Positions 16,801-25,322 of a stretch of DNA of 64,000 bases are shown here, in pieces; the first letter of the stretch is position 1, and each line of letters opens with the position of its first letter. The notes beneath the pieces are model-generated. The model was not told the DNA's origin. It searched no databases and was given only the letters and a program-made list of their open reading frames with translations. A program made the translations under genes and the position numbers. The DNA lies in the NCBI RefSeq assembly GCF_014269185.2, contig NZ_JABWRZ020000002.1, positions 186,001-250,000 of the forward strand, in the 5' to 3' direction. The stretch comes from Pseudomonas oryzicola (lineage in GTDB: Bacteria; Pseudomonadota; Gammaproteobacteria; Pseudomonadales; Pseudomonadaceae).

Positions 16801-17697
16801 TCATCCACGCGGGTGATGCTGGGCGTGCAACTGCTGCAGGCGAGCCTTGGCGACATGGGTGTAGATCTGCGTGGTCGACAGGTCGCTGTGGCCCAGCAGC
16901 ATCTGCACCACACGCAGGTCGGCGCCGTGGTTGAGCAGGTGCGTGGCGAAAGCATGGCGCAGGGTGTGCGGTGACAATGGTTTGTCGATACCAGCTACCC
17001 GGGCGTGGTGCTTGATACGGTGCCAGAACGTCTGGCGGGTCATCTGCTCGCCACGCTGGCTGGGGAACAGAACGTCGCTGGGGCGGCCATTGAGCAGTTC
17101 GGCGCGACCATCGCGCAGGTAGCGCTGCAACCACACCACCGCTTCTTCGCCCATGGGCACCAGGCGCTCCTTGCTGCCCTTGCCCATCACCCGCAGCACA
17201 CCCTGGCGCAGGTTGACCTGGTCGAGAGTCAGGCTGACCAGTTCGGTAACGCGCAGGCCGCAGGCGTAGAGCACTTCGAGCATGGCACGGTCACGCTGGC
17301 CGATGGCCTCGCCCAGATCCGGGGCCTGCAGCAAGGCTTCGACATCGGCTTCGGACAGCGACTTGGGCAGGGGCTTGCCCAGTTGCGGCATGTCCACTTG
17401 CAGGGTCGGATCGACGGCCACCAGCTTTTCCCGCAGCAAGTAGCGGAAGAAACCGCGCAGGCCGGACAGGAAGCGTGCAGTGGAACGTGGCTTGTAGCCC
17501 TGGTCGAGGCGCCAGGCCAGGTGATCGAGGATCAGCTCGCGGCCGGCGTCGGGCAGGCTGACCGAACGCTCCTGCAGCCAGCCATTGAACAGGGCCAGGT
17601 CGCTGCGGTAGGACACGCGGGTGTTGTCGGACAGGCCTTTTTCAAGCCACAGGGCGTCGAGGAACTGGTCGATCAGGGGATGGTCTAGGGCGGGCAT
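16801..17697 (-). CDS. xerD: Site-specific tyrosine recombinase XerD
   Basis: XerD with XerC resolves chromosome dimers at dif under FtsK control. Starting at the ATG at 17695-17697 it has 298 residues, the standard length. The N-terminal SAM-like core-binding domain spans about 1-100. Catalytic residues are visible as R149 (ACGLRVTELVSL), K173, H244 and R247 (HTLRHAFATHLL), H270 and the nucleophile Y279 (TTQIYTHV). The frame is open far upstream, but that part has no family sequence. Core gene, not an island integrase. Confidence 0.97.
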   Translation of the reverse strand: MPALDHPLIDQFLDALWLEKGLSDNTRVSYRSDLALFNGWLQERSVSLPDAGRELILDHLAWRLDQGYKPRSTARFLSGLRGFFRYLLREKLVAVDPTLQVDMPQLGKPLPKSLSEADVEALLQAPDLGEAIGQRDRAMLEVLYACGLRVTELVSLTLDQVNLRQGVLRVMGKGSKERLVPMGEEAVVWLQRYLRDGRAELLNGRPSDVLFPSQRGEQMTRQTFWHRIKHHARVAGIDKPLSPHTLRHAFATHLLNHGADLRVVQMLLGHSDLSTTQIYTHVAKARLQQLHAQHHPRG

Positions 17698-17855
17698 TCG
17701 GAGGCTGCTGGGTACTTGAGGTGGAGCTAGTGTTTCACAGCATTCGACAAGTTGTCGCGGGCCTTGTACGAGGGGCCTTGTGTCGCGCTGGGCTGCATGG
17801 CAGCCCCCAAATGGCACAGCGCTGAGGAAATCCTGGGGCTGCCATGCACACAGGG

Positions 17856-17996
17856 CCGCTCCGTGGACACGGTCACCAATGGCAGGCGGCAGAAGCGCGT
17901 GGCAGCGATGAACGACACTTCGTCCATCCAGGCCAGGGCGGTGCCGCCGGGCAAGGTGTTGTGGTGGTTGGTGGATTTCCTGGTCTCGGGGGGCAT
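17856..17996 (-). pseudogene. Remnant of an acyl-CoA thioesterase (hotdog fold)
   Basis: About 47 codons clearly match the hotdog core of an acyl-CoA thioesterase: TNHHNTLPGGTALAWMDEVS, then FIAATRFCRLPLVTVSTE. The usual NHHNTLFGG has a proline for phenylalanine. After VSTE the frame diverges into unrelated, REP-like sequence, and the remaining roughly 70-90 residues of a normal enzyme are absent. The intact gene commonly lies near xerD in Pseudomonas (from memory). Start codon uncertain; not expected to be functional. Confidence 0.7.
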
Positions 17997-18052
17997 GACA
18001 ATCACATCTACGGGTTTCAAGACGCAAAAAGCAGCCCGAAGGCCAATGCTTG

Positions 18053-18646
18053 TCAGTTCGCGTTGAGCCAATCGACTTCCCGCTGCTGAATGACCAAGCT
18101 CAGGTCACCTTGTTGGGCTGCGGGGTAACAGGCCAGAAATGCGCCTACGGGGTACAGGTTGTGAACCTCGACTGGGTGCCCATCGGCACTTGTAAGCCTG
18201 ATCTCACAAGCAGTGCCCTCGCACCGTGTCAGGTCGAAGGGTTGGCTCGTTCGGACATCGACCATTTTCCACAGGGAAGGATCTTTGGCTTCTATGGGCT
18301 GGGCAGTTACCAAGCCGTTGGCGTGGGTGAATACACCTTCGCCCAGATGCTTGCCGCTGCGCAGATAAAGCCGGTAGCCATCATCAAAATGGCGAAAGTA
18401 CAGAAGCAGCGATAGCGCAACTGCGCCCCTGTCGAAGGTAATCAGCCCGATGTCTTTGCCTAGCTGCCAATCTTCGTCCGAGCAATCCAACATGCCAATT
18501 GCACGGCTGCCGTCTATGCCTGGGCCGAACCCGTCAATGGGATTGCTCAGAATAACGGGCCCGGTGCACAGGCTGTCCAAGGTATTCAACGGGCAGCCGG
18601 CAATTTGCAGAACTGCGGTGAAGGACTGTTTTTTGTGGTCGGTCAT
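18053..18646 (-). CDS. Hypothetical protein
   Basis: A 197-residue soluble protein I do not recognise. The ATG at 18644-18646 (MTDHKKQSFTAVLQIAGCPL) is preferred; the frame continues 8 codons to a TTG. No signal peptide or membrane segment. It is acidic and has features such as DEDWQLGKDIGLITFDRGAV and FDLTRCEGTACEIRL. It lies alone between a thioesterase remnant and an IS remnant, which suggests accessory DNA. Confidence 0.65.
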   Translation of the reverse strand: MTDHKKQSFTAVLQIAGCPLNTLDSLCTGPVILSNPIDGFGPGIDGSRAIGMLDCSDEDWQLGKDIGLITFDRGAVALSLLLYFRHFDDGYRLYLRSGKHLGEGVFTHANGLVTAQPIEAKDPSLWKMVDVRTSQPFDLTRCEGTACEIRLTSADGHPVEVHNLYPVGAFLACYPAAQQGDLSLVIQQREVDWLNAN

Positions 18647-18784
18647 GGCGTATTTCCGGTTGGTGGGCAAGACGGGCAGGCTAGACCGACCTGGATGAGG
18701 CGCCCATTCGGAACCGCTTCCGCGCAGCGACGGAAAACGAAAAAGCCCGGCACTAGGCCGAGTCAGCTAAGCTGACTGGCATTT

Positions 18785-19021
18785 TCATTTGCGAGTCGGG
18801 TATTTCGCGGGTCGTTGCTTTACCACTCTAGGAAACCACCGATCGCCGATGGGGCAGGAGGTATTGCGACGCTGATGCCTGCAAATCGGCGAGAAGAGGC
18901 TTTCAAGCGGCAGGCGGCGCTTGTGGATGGTCGAGACACCTGCTGCTTCAAAAGCCTGCCTGACGATATCCGGATCAAGCAAAGCCCCTGGTCCGTCAAG
19001 GGCATTTGGCCTTGATGCCAT
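18785..19021 (-). pseudogene. N-terminal remnant of an IS4-type transposase
   Basis: The fragment LLDPDIVRQAFEAAGVSTIH followed by KRRLPLES matches the N-terminal domain of IS4-family transposases (pattern LLDP...AL...GT...R+RLP). Beyond it the frame runs into unrelated sequence and stops, so more than 80% of a normal transposase of about 440 residues is missing. CTGACTGGCATT occurs on both sides (18773-18784 and 19129-19140) and may derive from IS ends, although the two copies are in direct rather than inverted orientation. Confidence 0.55.
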
Positions 19022-19056
19022 TTCGTGAGTGAGGACAGTGCTTTTGCCAGGCAAAA

Positions 19057-19091
19057 AAAAATCCGATGCTCGTTTCCAAGCATCGGATTTT
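19057..19091 (-). terminator. Intrinsic terminator-like hairpin in the rplS-distal region
   Basis: A 13-bp stem (AAAATCCGATGCT paired with AGCATCGGATTTT) with a loop of about eight bases, followed on the minus strand by a run of nine T. It lies about 105 bp downstream of rplS and would end the ribosomal-protein operon transcript. It also lies between one putative IS end and the transposase remnant, so it may have come in with the IS. Confidence 0.85.
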
Positions 19092-19195
19092 GCGGCCTAT
19101 GGGCTAAAGGTAAATGCGTCAGTCTTGACTGACTGGCATTAGCCCGAAGGCTGCTTTTTCTCGCTAGGCGGCCGCGGCCACCAGGCAAACTGCAC

Positions 19196-19546
19196 TCAGG
19201 ACAGTTTTTCCTTGATGCGAGCGGCTTTGCCGGACAGGTCGCGCAGGTAGTACAGCTTGGCTTTACGCACGTCACCACGACGTTTCACGGCCAGGCTGTC
19301 GATTTGCGGGCTGTAGGTCTGGAAGGTACGCTCTACGCCAACGCCGCTGGAGATCTTGCGCACGGTGAAGGCGCTGTTCAGACCGCGGTTACGCTTGGCG
19401 ATAACGACGCCTTCGAACGCCTGCAGACGGGAACGCTCACCTTCCTTCACTTTAACCTGAACGACAACGGTGTCGCCTGGTGCGAAGGTCGGGATTTCCT
19501 TGCTCATCTGCTCGGCTTCGAGCTGCTGGATGATCTTGTTGGTCAT
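19196..19546 (-). CDS. rplS: 50S ribosomal protein L19
   Basis: A 116-residue L19, located at the 30S/50S interface. The full family sequence is present, from [20 protein letters not shown] through the [20 protein letters not shown] core to the [20 protein letters not shown] end. It is the last gene of the rpsP-rimM-trmD-rplS operon, 42 bp after trmD. Confidence 0.99.
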   Translation of the reverse strand: MTNKIIQQLEAEQMSKEIPTFAPGDTVVVQVKVKEGERSRLQAFEGVVIAKRNRGLNSAFTVRKISSGVGVERTFQTYSPQIDSLAVKRRGDVRKAKLYYLRDLSGKAARIKEKLS

Positions 19547-19588
19547 GCTGTGCTCCTAAGATGGATACGCGATCCACCATCGATACGT

Positions 19589-20341
19589 TTAACTATCGTC
19601 CCGCTCGCGGAGATATTCCTCGAGCAGCTTCTTCTCTTCTCCAGAAAGCGAGCGACTTTCCAGAAGATCGGCGCGTCGTTCGAAGGTCCTACCAAGGGAC
19701 TGCTTCATTCTCCAACGCCGGATGTGTGCATGGTTGCCACTTAGCAACACGTCGGGAACACGCTGATCCGCATACACCTCAGGTCGGGTGTAGTGCGGGC
19801 AATCGAGCAGACCGTCGGTGAAGGAATCTTCTTCCGCCGAGTCCACATGCCCTAAAGCTCCGGGCAGCAGCCGTGTAACCGCATCGATCAGTACCATGGC
19901 CGGCAGCTCGCCACCGGAAAGCACATAGTCGCCAATCGACCACTCCTCATCGACATGAGCCTCGATAAAGCGCTCGTCGATGCCTTCATAACGACCGGCG
20001 ATCAGGATCAACGATTCCTGTTCGGCCAGGCCTTTGACCGCTTGCTGTGTCAGCTTGCGGCCTTGTGGCGAAAGGTAGATCACCTTCGCCGCTGCTCCGG
20101 TCGCCTGCCTGGCGCTAACCAGGGCGTCTTCCAGAGGCTTGATTTTCATCACCATGCCCGGACCACCGCCAAACGGCCGATCATCCACCGTGTGGTGACG
20201 ATCTGTGGTGTAGTCCCGCGGGTTCCAGCAGGTCACCTGAAGCAACCCCTGTTTCACCGCGCGGCTGGTAATGCCGTACTCCGTGATGGCCGAGAACATC
20301 TCGGGGAACAACGTGATGACGTCTACGCGAAGGTTACCCAT
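19589..20341 (-). CDS. trmD: tRNA (guanine-N1)-methyltransferase
   Basis: TrmD methylates G37 of tRNAs that read CNN codons, preventing +1 frameshifting. It is 250 residues and belongs to the SPOUT knotted fold. The knot and S-adenosylmethionine-binding segment reads [15 protein letters not shown] and [20 protein letters not shown]. Start [20 protein letters not shown]. It follows rimM with a 3-bp gap. Confidence 0.99.
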   Translation of the reverse strand: MGNLRVDVITLFPEMFSAITEYGITSRAVKQGLLQVTCWNPRDYTTDRHHTVDDRPFGGGPGMVMKIKPLEDALVSARQATGAAAKVIYLSPQGRKLTQQAVKGLAEQESLILIAGRYEGIDERFIEAHVDEEWSIGDYVLSGGELPAMVLIDAVTRLLPGALGHVDSAEEDSFTDGLLDCPHYTRPEVYADQRVPDVLLSGNHAHIRRWRMKQSLGRTFERRADLLESRSLSGEEKKLLEEYLRERDDS

Positions 20342-20344
20342 CGT

Positions 20345-20881
20345 TTAGAAGTCCGCGTCCCACTCAACCCGCATCACGCCTGCTTCCAGGTCGACGTCGA
20401 GCACGCATTGCGCCGTATAGGGCAACAGACGCTCGCGATCATCCAGGCTGCCTGCGCAGGGCTTGACCACCATGACATCGTTCGCACCGGTCTCCAGCAG
20501 GTGATCGACCTTGCCGAACAGCTGTTCGTCCTGGTTGATGACCTTCAGGCCTACCAACTGGTACCAGTAGTACTCGTCGGCAGCCAGGCTGGGCAAAAGG
20601 CTCCGCGGAATGCAGATTTCGTAACCACTCAGAAGACGCGCTTCATCGCGATCATCGAGGCCTTTCAGTTTCACGACCAGGCCCTTCTGGGAGCCACGAC
20701 CGCTGACCAGCTCGACCTGCTTTACCTTGCCTTCGTGCCGTAGCGTCCAGCGCGGATAATCCAACAGGTTTTCAATCGGATCGGTAAAGGAATACACCTT
20801 CACCTCGCCGCGAACGCCGTGAACCGAAAAAATCTTGCCAACGACGATGAGGTCGTCAGCCTTTTCTGGCGTCGCGTTCAT
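20345..20881 (-). CDS. rimM: Ribosome maturation factor RimM
   Basis: A 178-residue 16S rRNA processing factor that helps assemble the 30S head by binding S19. It has an N-terminal RimM domain (VGKIFSVHGVRGEVKVYSFT) and a C-terminal PRC-barrel (YYWYQLVGLKVINQDEQLFG). It lies 5 bp after rpsP and 3 bp before trmD, within the conserved operon. Confidence 0.99.
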   Translation of the reverse strand: MNATPEKADDLIVVGKIFSVHGVRGEVKVYSFTDPIENLLDYPRWTLRHEGKVKQVELVSGRGSQKGLVVKLKGLDDRDEARLLSGYEICIPRSLLPSLAADEYYWYQLVGLKVINQDEQLFGKVDHLLETGANDVMVVKPCAGSLDDRERLLPYTAQCVLDVDLEAGVMRVEWDADF

Positions 20882-20886
20882 ACTGC

Positions 20887-21138
20887 TCAGGCAGCAGCCT
20901 TGGCAGCGTCCTTCAGCAGCTGAGCAACGCGCTCAGACGGCTGTGCACCCTGGCTCAGCCAGTAGTTGACGCGCTCTTGGTTGACCGACAGCTTGACTTC
21001 GGCGCCAGCAGCGATCGGGTTGAAGAAACCTACGCGCTCAACGAAACGGCCGTCACGGGCGTTACGCGAGTTGGTCACGGTCAGGTGGTAGAATGGGCGC
21101 TTTTTCGAGCCGCCACGGGCCAGACGAATGGTTACCAT
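20887..21138 (-). CDS. rpsP: 30S ribosomal protein S16
   Basis: An 83-residue S16 starting at the ATG at 21136-21138 ([20 protein letters not shown]). The frame continues upstream without a family match. First gene of the operon rpsP-rimM-trmD-rplS, so the operon promoter lies in 21139-21397. The alanine-rich end (KDAAKAAA) is usual. Confidence 0.99.
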   Translation of the reverse strand: MVTIRLARGGSKKRPFYHLTVTNSRNARDGRFVERVGFFNPIAAGAEVKLSVNQERVNYWLSQGAQPSERVAQLLKDAAKAAA

Positions 21139-21314
21139 GTGAACATCGTTCCTATAGTCGGTGCTGCAGTTGATACAGCAGCTGGTACTGCAAATCTGAA
21201 TGCCAAATAGGCACACGGGTGCCCAAAAGGCCGCATATTCTCGGGGAATACACGGACATTTGCAAATGACTTTTTCGGCAAGGCCCCGCCCTGCCGTCCA
21301 GATTCGCCGGTTGA

Positions 21315-21331
21315 GCCGCGAAATTCGCGGC
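21315..21331. terminator. Palindrome between ffh and rpsP
   Basis: A perfect 8-bp inverted repeat around one base (GCCGCGAA-A-TTCGCGGC), about 70 bp downstream of the ffh stop. No clear T-run follows on the minus strand. It may be a weak ffh terminator or RNA-stabilising hairpin. The rest of the 259-bp gap should contain the rpsP promoter, which I could not place with confidence. Confidence 0.4.
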
Positions 21332-21397
21332 CGTTGCCCCACCAAGGCGGGGGTTCAGGGCGCCGACCGGACAACCGGCAGGCACCCGGAATAGGGG

Positions 21398-22774
21398 TTA
21401 CAGCTTGGGCATGCCGCCGCCTGGCAGCATCCCGCCCAGGCCACGCATCATCTTGGCCATGCCGCCCTTGGCAGAAAACTTCTTCATCATCTTCTGCATC
21501 TGCTTGTGCTGCTTGATCAGGCGGCCCACGTCCTGCACCTGGGTACCGGAGCCGATGGCGATACGGCGCTTGCGCGAGCCGCTGATCAACTCCGGATCAC
21601 GGCGCTCGGCCGGGGTCATGGAGTTGATGATCGCTTCCATCTGCTTGAACTGTTTCTCGGCCGCGCCCTGGGCATTGCCCATCTGCGACAGGTTGACCCC
21701 GCCGATGCTTGGCAGCTTGTCCATCAGGCCGCCCAGGCCGCCCATGTTCTTCATCTGCTGCAACTGGTCGCGGAAGTCTTCGAGGTCGAAGCCCTTGCCC
21801 TTCTTCAGCTTCTTGGCCAGCTTGTCGGCCTTGGCCTTGTCGATATTCTGCTCGGCCTGCTCGATCAGGCTGAGCACGTCGCCCATGCCAAGGATGCGCG
21901 AGGCGACGCGGTCGGGGTGGAACGGCTCGAGCGCTTCGGTCTTCTCGCCCATGCCGATGAACTTGATCGGCTTGCCAGTGATGGCTCGCACCGACAGGGC
22001 GGCACCGCCACGGGCATCACCGTCGACCTTGGTCAGCACCACGCCGGTCAGCGGCAGCGCCTCGCCGAACGCCTTGGCGGTGTTGGCGGCGTCCTGGCCA
22101 GTCATGGCATCGACCACGAACAGGGTCTCGATCGGCTTGACCGCAGCGTGCAGTGCCTTGATCTCGTCCATCATGTCGGCGTCGATGTGCAGACGGCCGG
22201 CGGTGTCGACGATGACCACGTCGATGAACTTCAGCTTGGCTTCACGAATGGCCGCTTCGGCGATGGCCACCGGCTTCTGGCTGATGTCGGACGGGAAGAA
22301 GGTGACGCCGATGTCGTTGGCCAGGGTTTCCAGCTGCTTGATCGCCGCTGGGCGGTAGACGTCGGCGGACACCACCATCACGCTCTTTTTCTTGCGTTCC
22401 TTGAGGAAGCGCGCCAGCTTGCCGGCGGTGGTGGTCTTACCGGCGCCCTGCAGGCCGGCCATCAGCACCACGGCAGGTGGCGCAGCGTTCAGCGCGAGGT
22501 CTTCGTTGGCCGCGCCCATCAGGCTTTCCAGCTCGGCCTGGACGATCTTCACGAAGGCCTGGCCCGGGGTCAGGCTGCGCGACACTTCGGTGCCGACCGC
22601 ACGCTCCTTGACGCTGTTGACGAAATCCTTGACCACCGGCAGGGCAACGTCGGCCTCGAGCAGGGCCATGCGCACTTCGCGCAGCGTGTCCTTGATGTTG
22701 TCTTCGGTCAGCTTGGCCTTGCCGGTGACATGGCGCAGCGTCTGTGACAGGCGGTCGGTCAGGTTTTCGAACAT
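21398..22774 (-). CDS. ffh: Signal recognition particle protein Ffh
   Basis: A 458-residue GTPase that, with 4.5S RNA and FtsY, targets inner-membrane proteins to SecYEG. The N domain begins MFENLTDRLSQTLRHVTGKA. The G domain has the P-loop GLQGAGKTT at about 107-115, DTAGRLHIDADMM and TKVDGDARGG. The C-terminal M domain is methionine-rich (MQKMMKKFSAKGGMAKMM) and binds signal peptides and RNA. Divergent from the CcsA-like gene. Confidence 0.99.
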   Translation of the reverse strand: MFENLTDRLSQTLRHVTGKAKLTEDNIKDTLREVRMALLEADVALPVVKDFVNSVKERAVGTEVSRSLTPGQAFVKIVQAELESLMGAANEDLALNAAPPAVVLMAGLQGAGKTTTAGKLARFLKERKKKSVMVVSADVYRPAAIKQLETLANDIGVTFFPSDISQKPVAIAEAAIREAKLKFIDVVIVDTAGRLHIDADMMDEIKALHAAVKPIETLFVVDAMTGQDAANTAKAFGEALPLTGVVLTKVDGDARGGAALSVRAITGKPIKFIGMGEKTEALEPFHPDRVASRILGMGDVLSLIEQAEQNIDKAKADKLAKKLKKGKGFDLEDFRDQLQQMKNMGGLGGLMDKLPSIGGVNLSQMGNAQGAAEKQFKQMEAIINSMTPAERRDPELISGSRKRRIAIGSGTQVQDVGRLIKQHKQMQKMMKKFSAKGGMAKMMRGLGGMLPGGGMPKL

Positions 22775-23019
22775 GGTGATCCTTTCAGGCCCAGTAAAAG
22801 CCGAGGTTTGTCAGGCGCCCAGGGGGGGATTGCATACCCGCCGGGCACAGCAAGGCGGCGATTATAGCGAAGTGCGGCGGCGGCGCACACCTATGGGGAT
22901 ATTCGGTGGCTATGGCAGTGAGCGTGCCCGCGAATGCCCTGACGCGGTCTACCAGTCTTCCTAGAGCAGCGGAATCTATGCCAAACTCCGTCTCTTTAAA
23001 GGCTCGCCAACCAGGACTT

Positions 23020-23829
23020 ATGGTCTCCTCACCCAGCCTCATCCCCAACCTGATCGCCGCCGTCCTCTATATAGCTGCGGCCATCTACCAGGGCTCGTTC
23101 CTGGCCCGCAACCGCAAGGCCGACAAGCGTCTGCTGACCCTGCTGGGCACCTTCGCGGTGCTCGCCCAGGGCGGAGCGCTGTTCTTCCAGCTGATCACTC
23201 CGCTGGGCCTGAGCCTGGACTTCTTCAGCGCCGCCAGCCTGATCGCCGTGGCAGTCATCGCCCTGACCCTGCTGGCCTGCCTGCGCATACCGGTGGAAAA
23301 CCTGCTGGTGCTGCTGTTCCCGCTGGGCGCGGTGACTGCGCTGCTGGCGCAGTTCGCGCCGCCCGGCACGGTGCCGCTGATCGACGAGGAACCGGGCATC
23401 CTCGCGCATATCCTGCTGTCGATCCTGGCCTACGGGCTGTTCACCATCGCGGTGTTCCAGGCGCTGCTGTTGCTGCTGCAGGACCGCCAGCTGAAAAACA
23501 AGCACCCGTCCGGGCTGATCCGCAACTTCCCGCCGTTGCAAACCATGGAAAGCCTGCTGTTCGGTTTCCTCTGGGCCGGCTGGTGCCTGCTGTCGCTGTC
23601 GCTGATCTCCGGCTGGCTGTTCCTCGACAACCTGTTCGCCCAGCACCTGGTGCACAAGACCTTGCTGGCCTGTGTCGCCTGGGTGGTGTTCAGCGTGCTG
23701 TTGTGGGGCCGCACCCGCCTCGGTTGGCGTGGCCACAAGGCGATCCGCTGGACGCTGGCCGGTTTCTGCCTGCTGATGCTGGCCTATTTCGGCAGCAAGC
23801 TGGTTCGCGAATTCATTCTGCATATCTGA
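23020..23829 (+). CDS. CcsA/YpjD-like inner-membrane protein (cytochrome c assembly family)
   Basis: A protein of about 269 residues with roughly eight transmembrane helices, of the cytochrome c assembly (CcsA/HemX-like) type that often sits beside ffh in Pseudomonas. Helices begin at LIPNLIAAVLYIAAAIYQG. The family region includes ILAHILLSILAYGLFTIAVF and the last helices end in FGSKLVREFILHI. I chose the ATG at 23020 because the membrane protein begins there; an in-frame ATG at 22978 is possible. Haem-related function is inferred from the family. It lies 9 bp before a CorB/CorC-like gene. Confidence 0.85.
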   Translation: MVSSPSLIPNLIAAVLYIAAAIYQGSFLARNRKADKRLLTLLGTFAVLAQGGALFFQLITPLGLSLDFFSAASLIAVAVIALTLLACLRIPVENLLVLLFPLGAVTALLAQFAPPGTVPLIDEEPGILAHILLSILAYGLFTIAVFQALLLLLQDRQLKNKHPSGLIRNFPPLQTMESLLFGFLWAGWCLLSLSLISGWLFLDNLFAQHLVHKTLLACVAWVVFSVLLWGRTRLGWRGHKAIRWTLAGFCLLMLAYFGSKLVREFILHI

Positions 23830-23838
23830 CGGCCGCCC

Positions 23839-25038
23839 ATGGATACCCTGCCGTACGCACCGCTATTCGGCACCCTGGCACTGGCGCTGTTGTGGTCGGC
23901 ACTGTTCACTGCGGTGGATGCCGCCCGCCAGCTGCTCAATGGCGCGCGCAATGGCGAGGACGGCGCCGCACTGCCCGCCCAGGCCCTGGTGCTGTGCGCC
24001 AGCCTGGGCAAGTTGCTGGTGCTGGGCCTGGCCTGCCTGATCGGCCAGCGTCATAGCGGCGAGCACGGTTTCTGGCTGGCAGGCCTGGCCGCCACTCTCA
24101 CCTTGCTGGTGTTCGCCGAATACCTGCCGCGGCGCCTGGCTCGGCGCAATCCGCAGGCCTTCTTCAGCCTCGGCGTCAGCCTGCTGAAAGTGCCCCTGAC
24201 CCTGCTGCAACCACTGGCCTGCCTGCTGGATGGCATTGCCAGGCTGATCCTGCGCCCATTCCGCATGCAACCCACTGCCGTGGCCGTGCATCCGCCGGAA
24301 GCGGACGACTTCGATGAGGACGACGAGCACGAAGCGCCGCGCCATGGCCTGCTCGACGGCCTGCAGTCACTGGACAAGATCACCGTCAACGACATCCTGG
24401 TGCCGCGCAGCGAAGTAGACGGCATCAACCTCGACGAGCCGATCGAACGCATCATCGAGCAACTGATCGTCAGCCGCCACACCCGCCTGCCGGTGTACCA
24501 CAGCGACATCAACCAGGTGGAAGCGATCCTCAACACCAAGCTGATCAGCCACCTGCTGCCCAAGGCCGAGCTGACCCTGGAGAAACTCCACAGCGCCTGC
24601 TACGAGCCGTATTTCGTGCCGGAAAGTACGCCCCTGCAGATGCAGCTGCTGAACTTCCACAAACAGCAACGCCGCCTGGGCGTGGTGGTGGACGAATACG
24701 GCGAAGTGCTGGGCATCGTCACCCTGGAAGACATCCTCGAAGAAATTGTCGGCGAATTCGAGGACGAGCACAGCCTGGACAACCCCCACGTGCATCCACA
24801 GCCCGATGGCACCTTCGTCATCGATGGCACCGCGTCACTGCGCGAGATCAACCGCACCCTGGGCTGGCACCTGCCCTGCGACGGCGGGCCGAAAACTCTC
24901 AACGGGCTGGTCACCGAAGCGCTGGAAAGCATCCCGGAAAGCGCCGTTTGCCTGAAGATCGGCCGCTATCGCCTGGAAATCCTCGAAACTGAGGACAATT
25001 GTGCTCGCAAGGTACTGGTATGGACCGTGACCCGCTAG
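23839..25038 (+). CDS. CNNM/CorB-like membrane protein with CBS pair and CorC_HlyC domain
   Basis: A 399-residue protein. The N-terminal membrane domain (about 1-140, DUF21/CNNM-like) is followed by an acidic linker (ADDFDEDDEHEA), a CBS-domain pair (about 180-305, including ITVNDILVPRSEVDGINLDE and GVVVDEYGEVLGIVTLEDIL) and a C-terminal CorC_HlyC domain (FVIDGTASLREINRTLGW). Relatives are linked to magnesium or cobalt efflux. It is probably co-transcribed with the upstream CcsA-like gene, which starts near ffh. Confidence 0.9.
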   Translation: MDTLPYAPLFGTLALALLWSALFTAVDAARQLLNGARNGEDGAALPAQALVLCASLGKLLVLGLACLIGQRHSGEHGFWLAGLAATLTLLVFAEYLPRRLARRNPQAFFSLGVSLLKVPLTLLQPLACLLDGIARLILRPFRMQPTAVAVHPPEADDFDEDDEHEAPRHGLLDGLQSLDKITVNDILVPRSEVDGINLDEPIERIIEQLIVSRHTRLPVYHSDINQVEAILNTKLISHLLPKAELTLEKLHSACYEPYFVPESTPLQMQLLNFHKQQRRLGVVVDEYGEVLGIVTLEDILEEIVGEFEDEHSLDNPHVHPQPDGTFVIDGTASLREINRTLGWHLPCDGGPKTLNGLVTEALESIPESAVCLKIGRYRLEILETEDNCARKVLVWTVTR

Positions 25039-25322
25039 CTATACTCGGGTCACGCTTACCCAGCCCTGCCGTCCCGCCCGCTACCCGCACCTGGCGCCCC
25101 ACGGCCGCTCCGCTCCCCTGACACGCCCTGCGGTCCTGCTTCAGCATCCCGAACAGCGCCCGCCCCGCCCCTATCCCCTTGGGCTATCGTCAGTCGGGCG
25201 CACACAACAACAAAACGCACCGGCACCCGCGCGACAGTGCCTGCCCTTGGCAATGCACGCCTTCGCGGAGGCCGATCCATGGAGCCCCATGGAGCCGGAC
25301 CAGAATGTCAGGGACCTATTCA

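Noticed and set aside
16801..17697. Mobile-element tyrosine integrase
   Set aside because: Length, sequence and position before dsbC identify core XerD.
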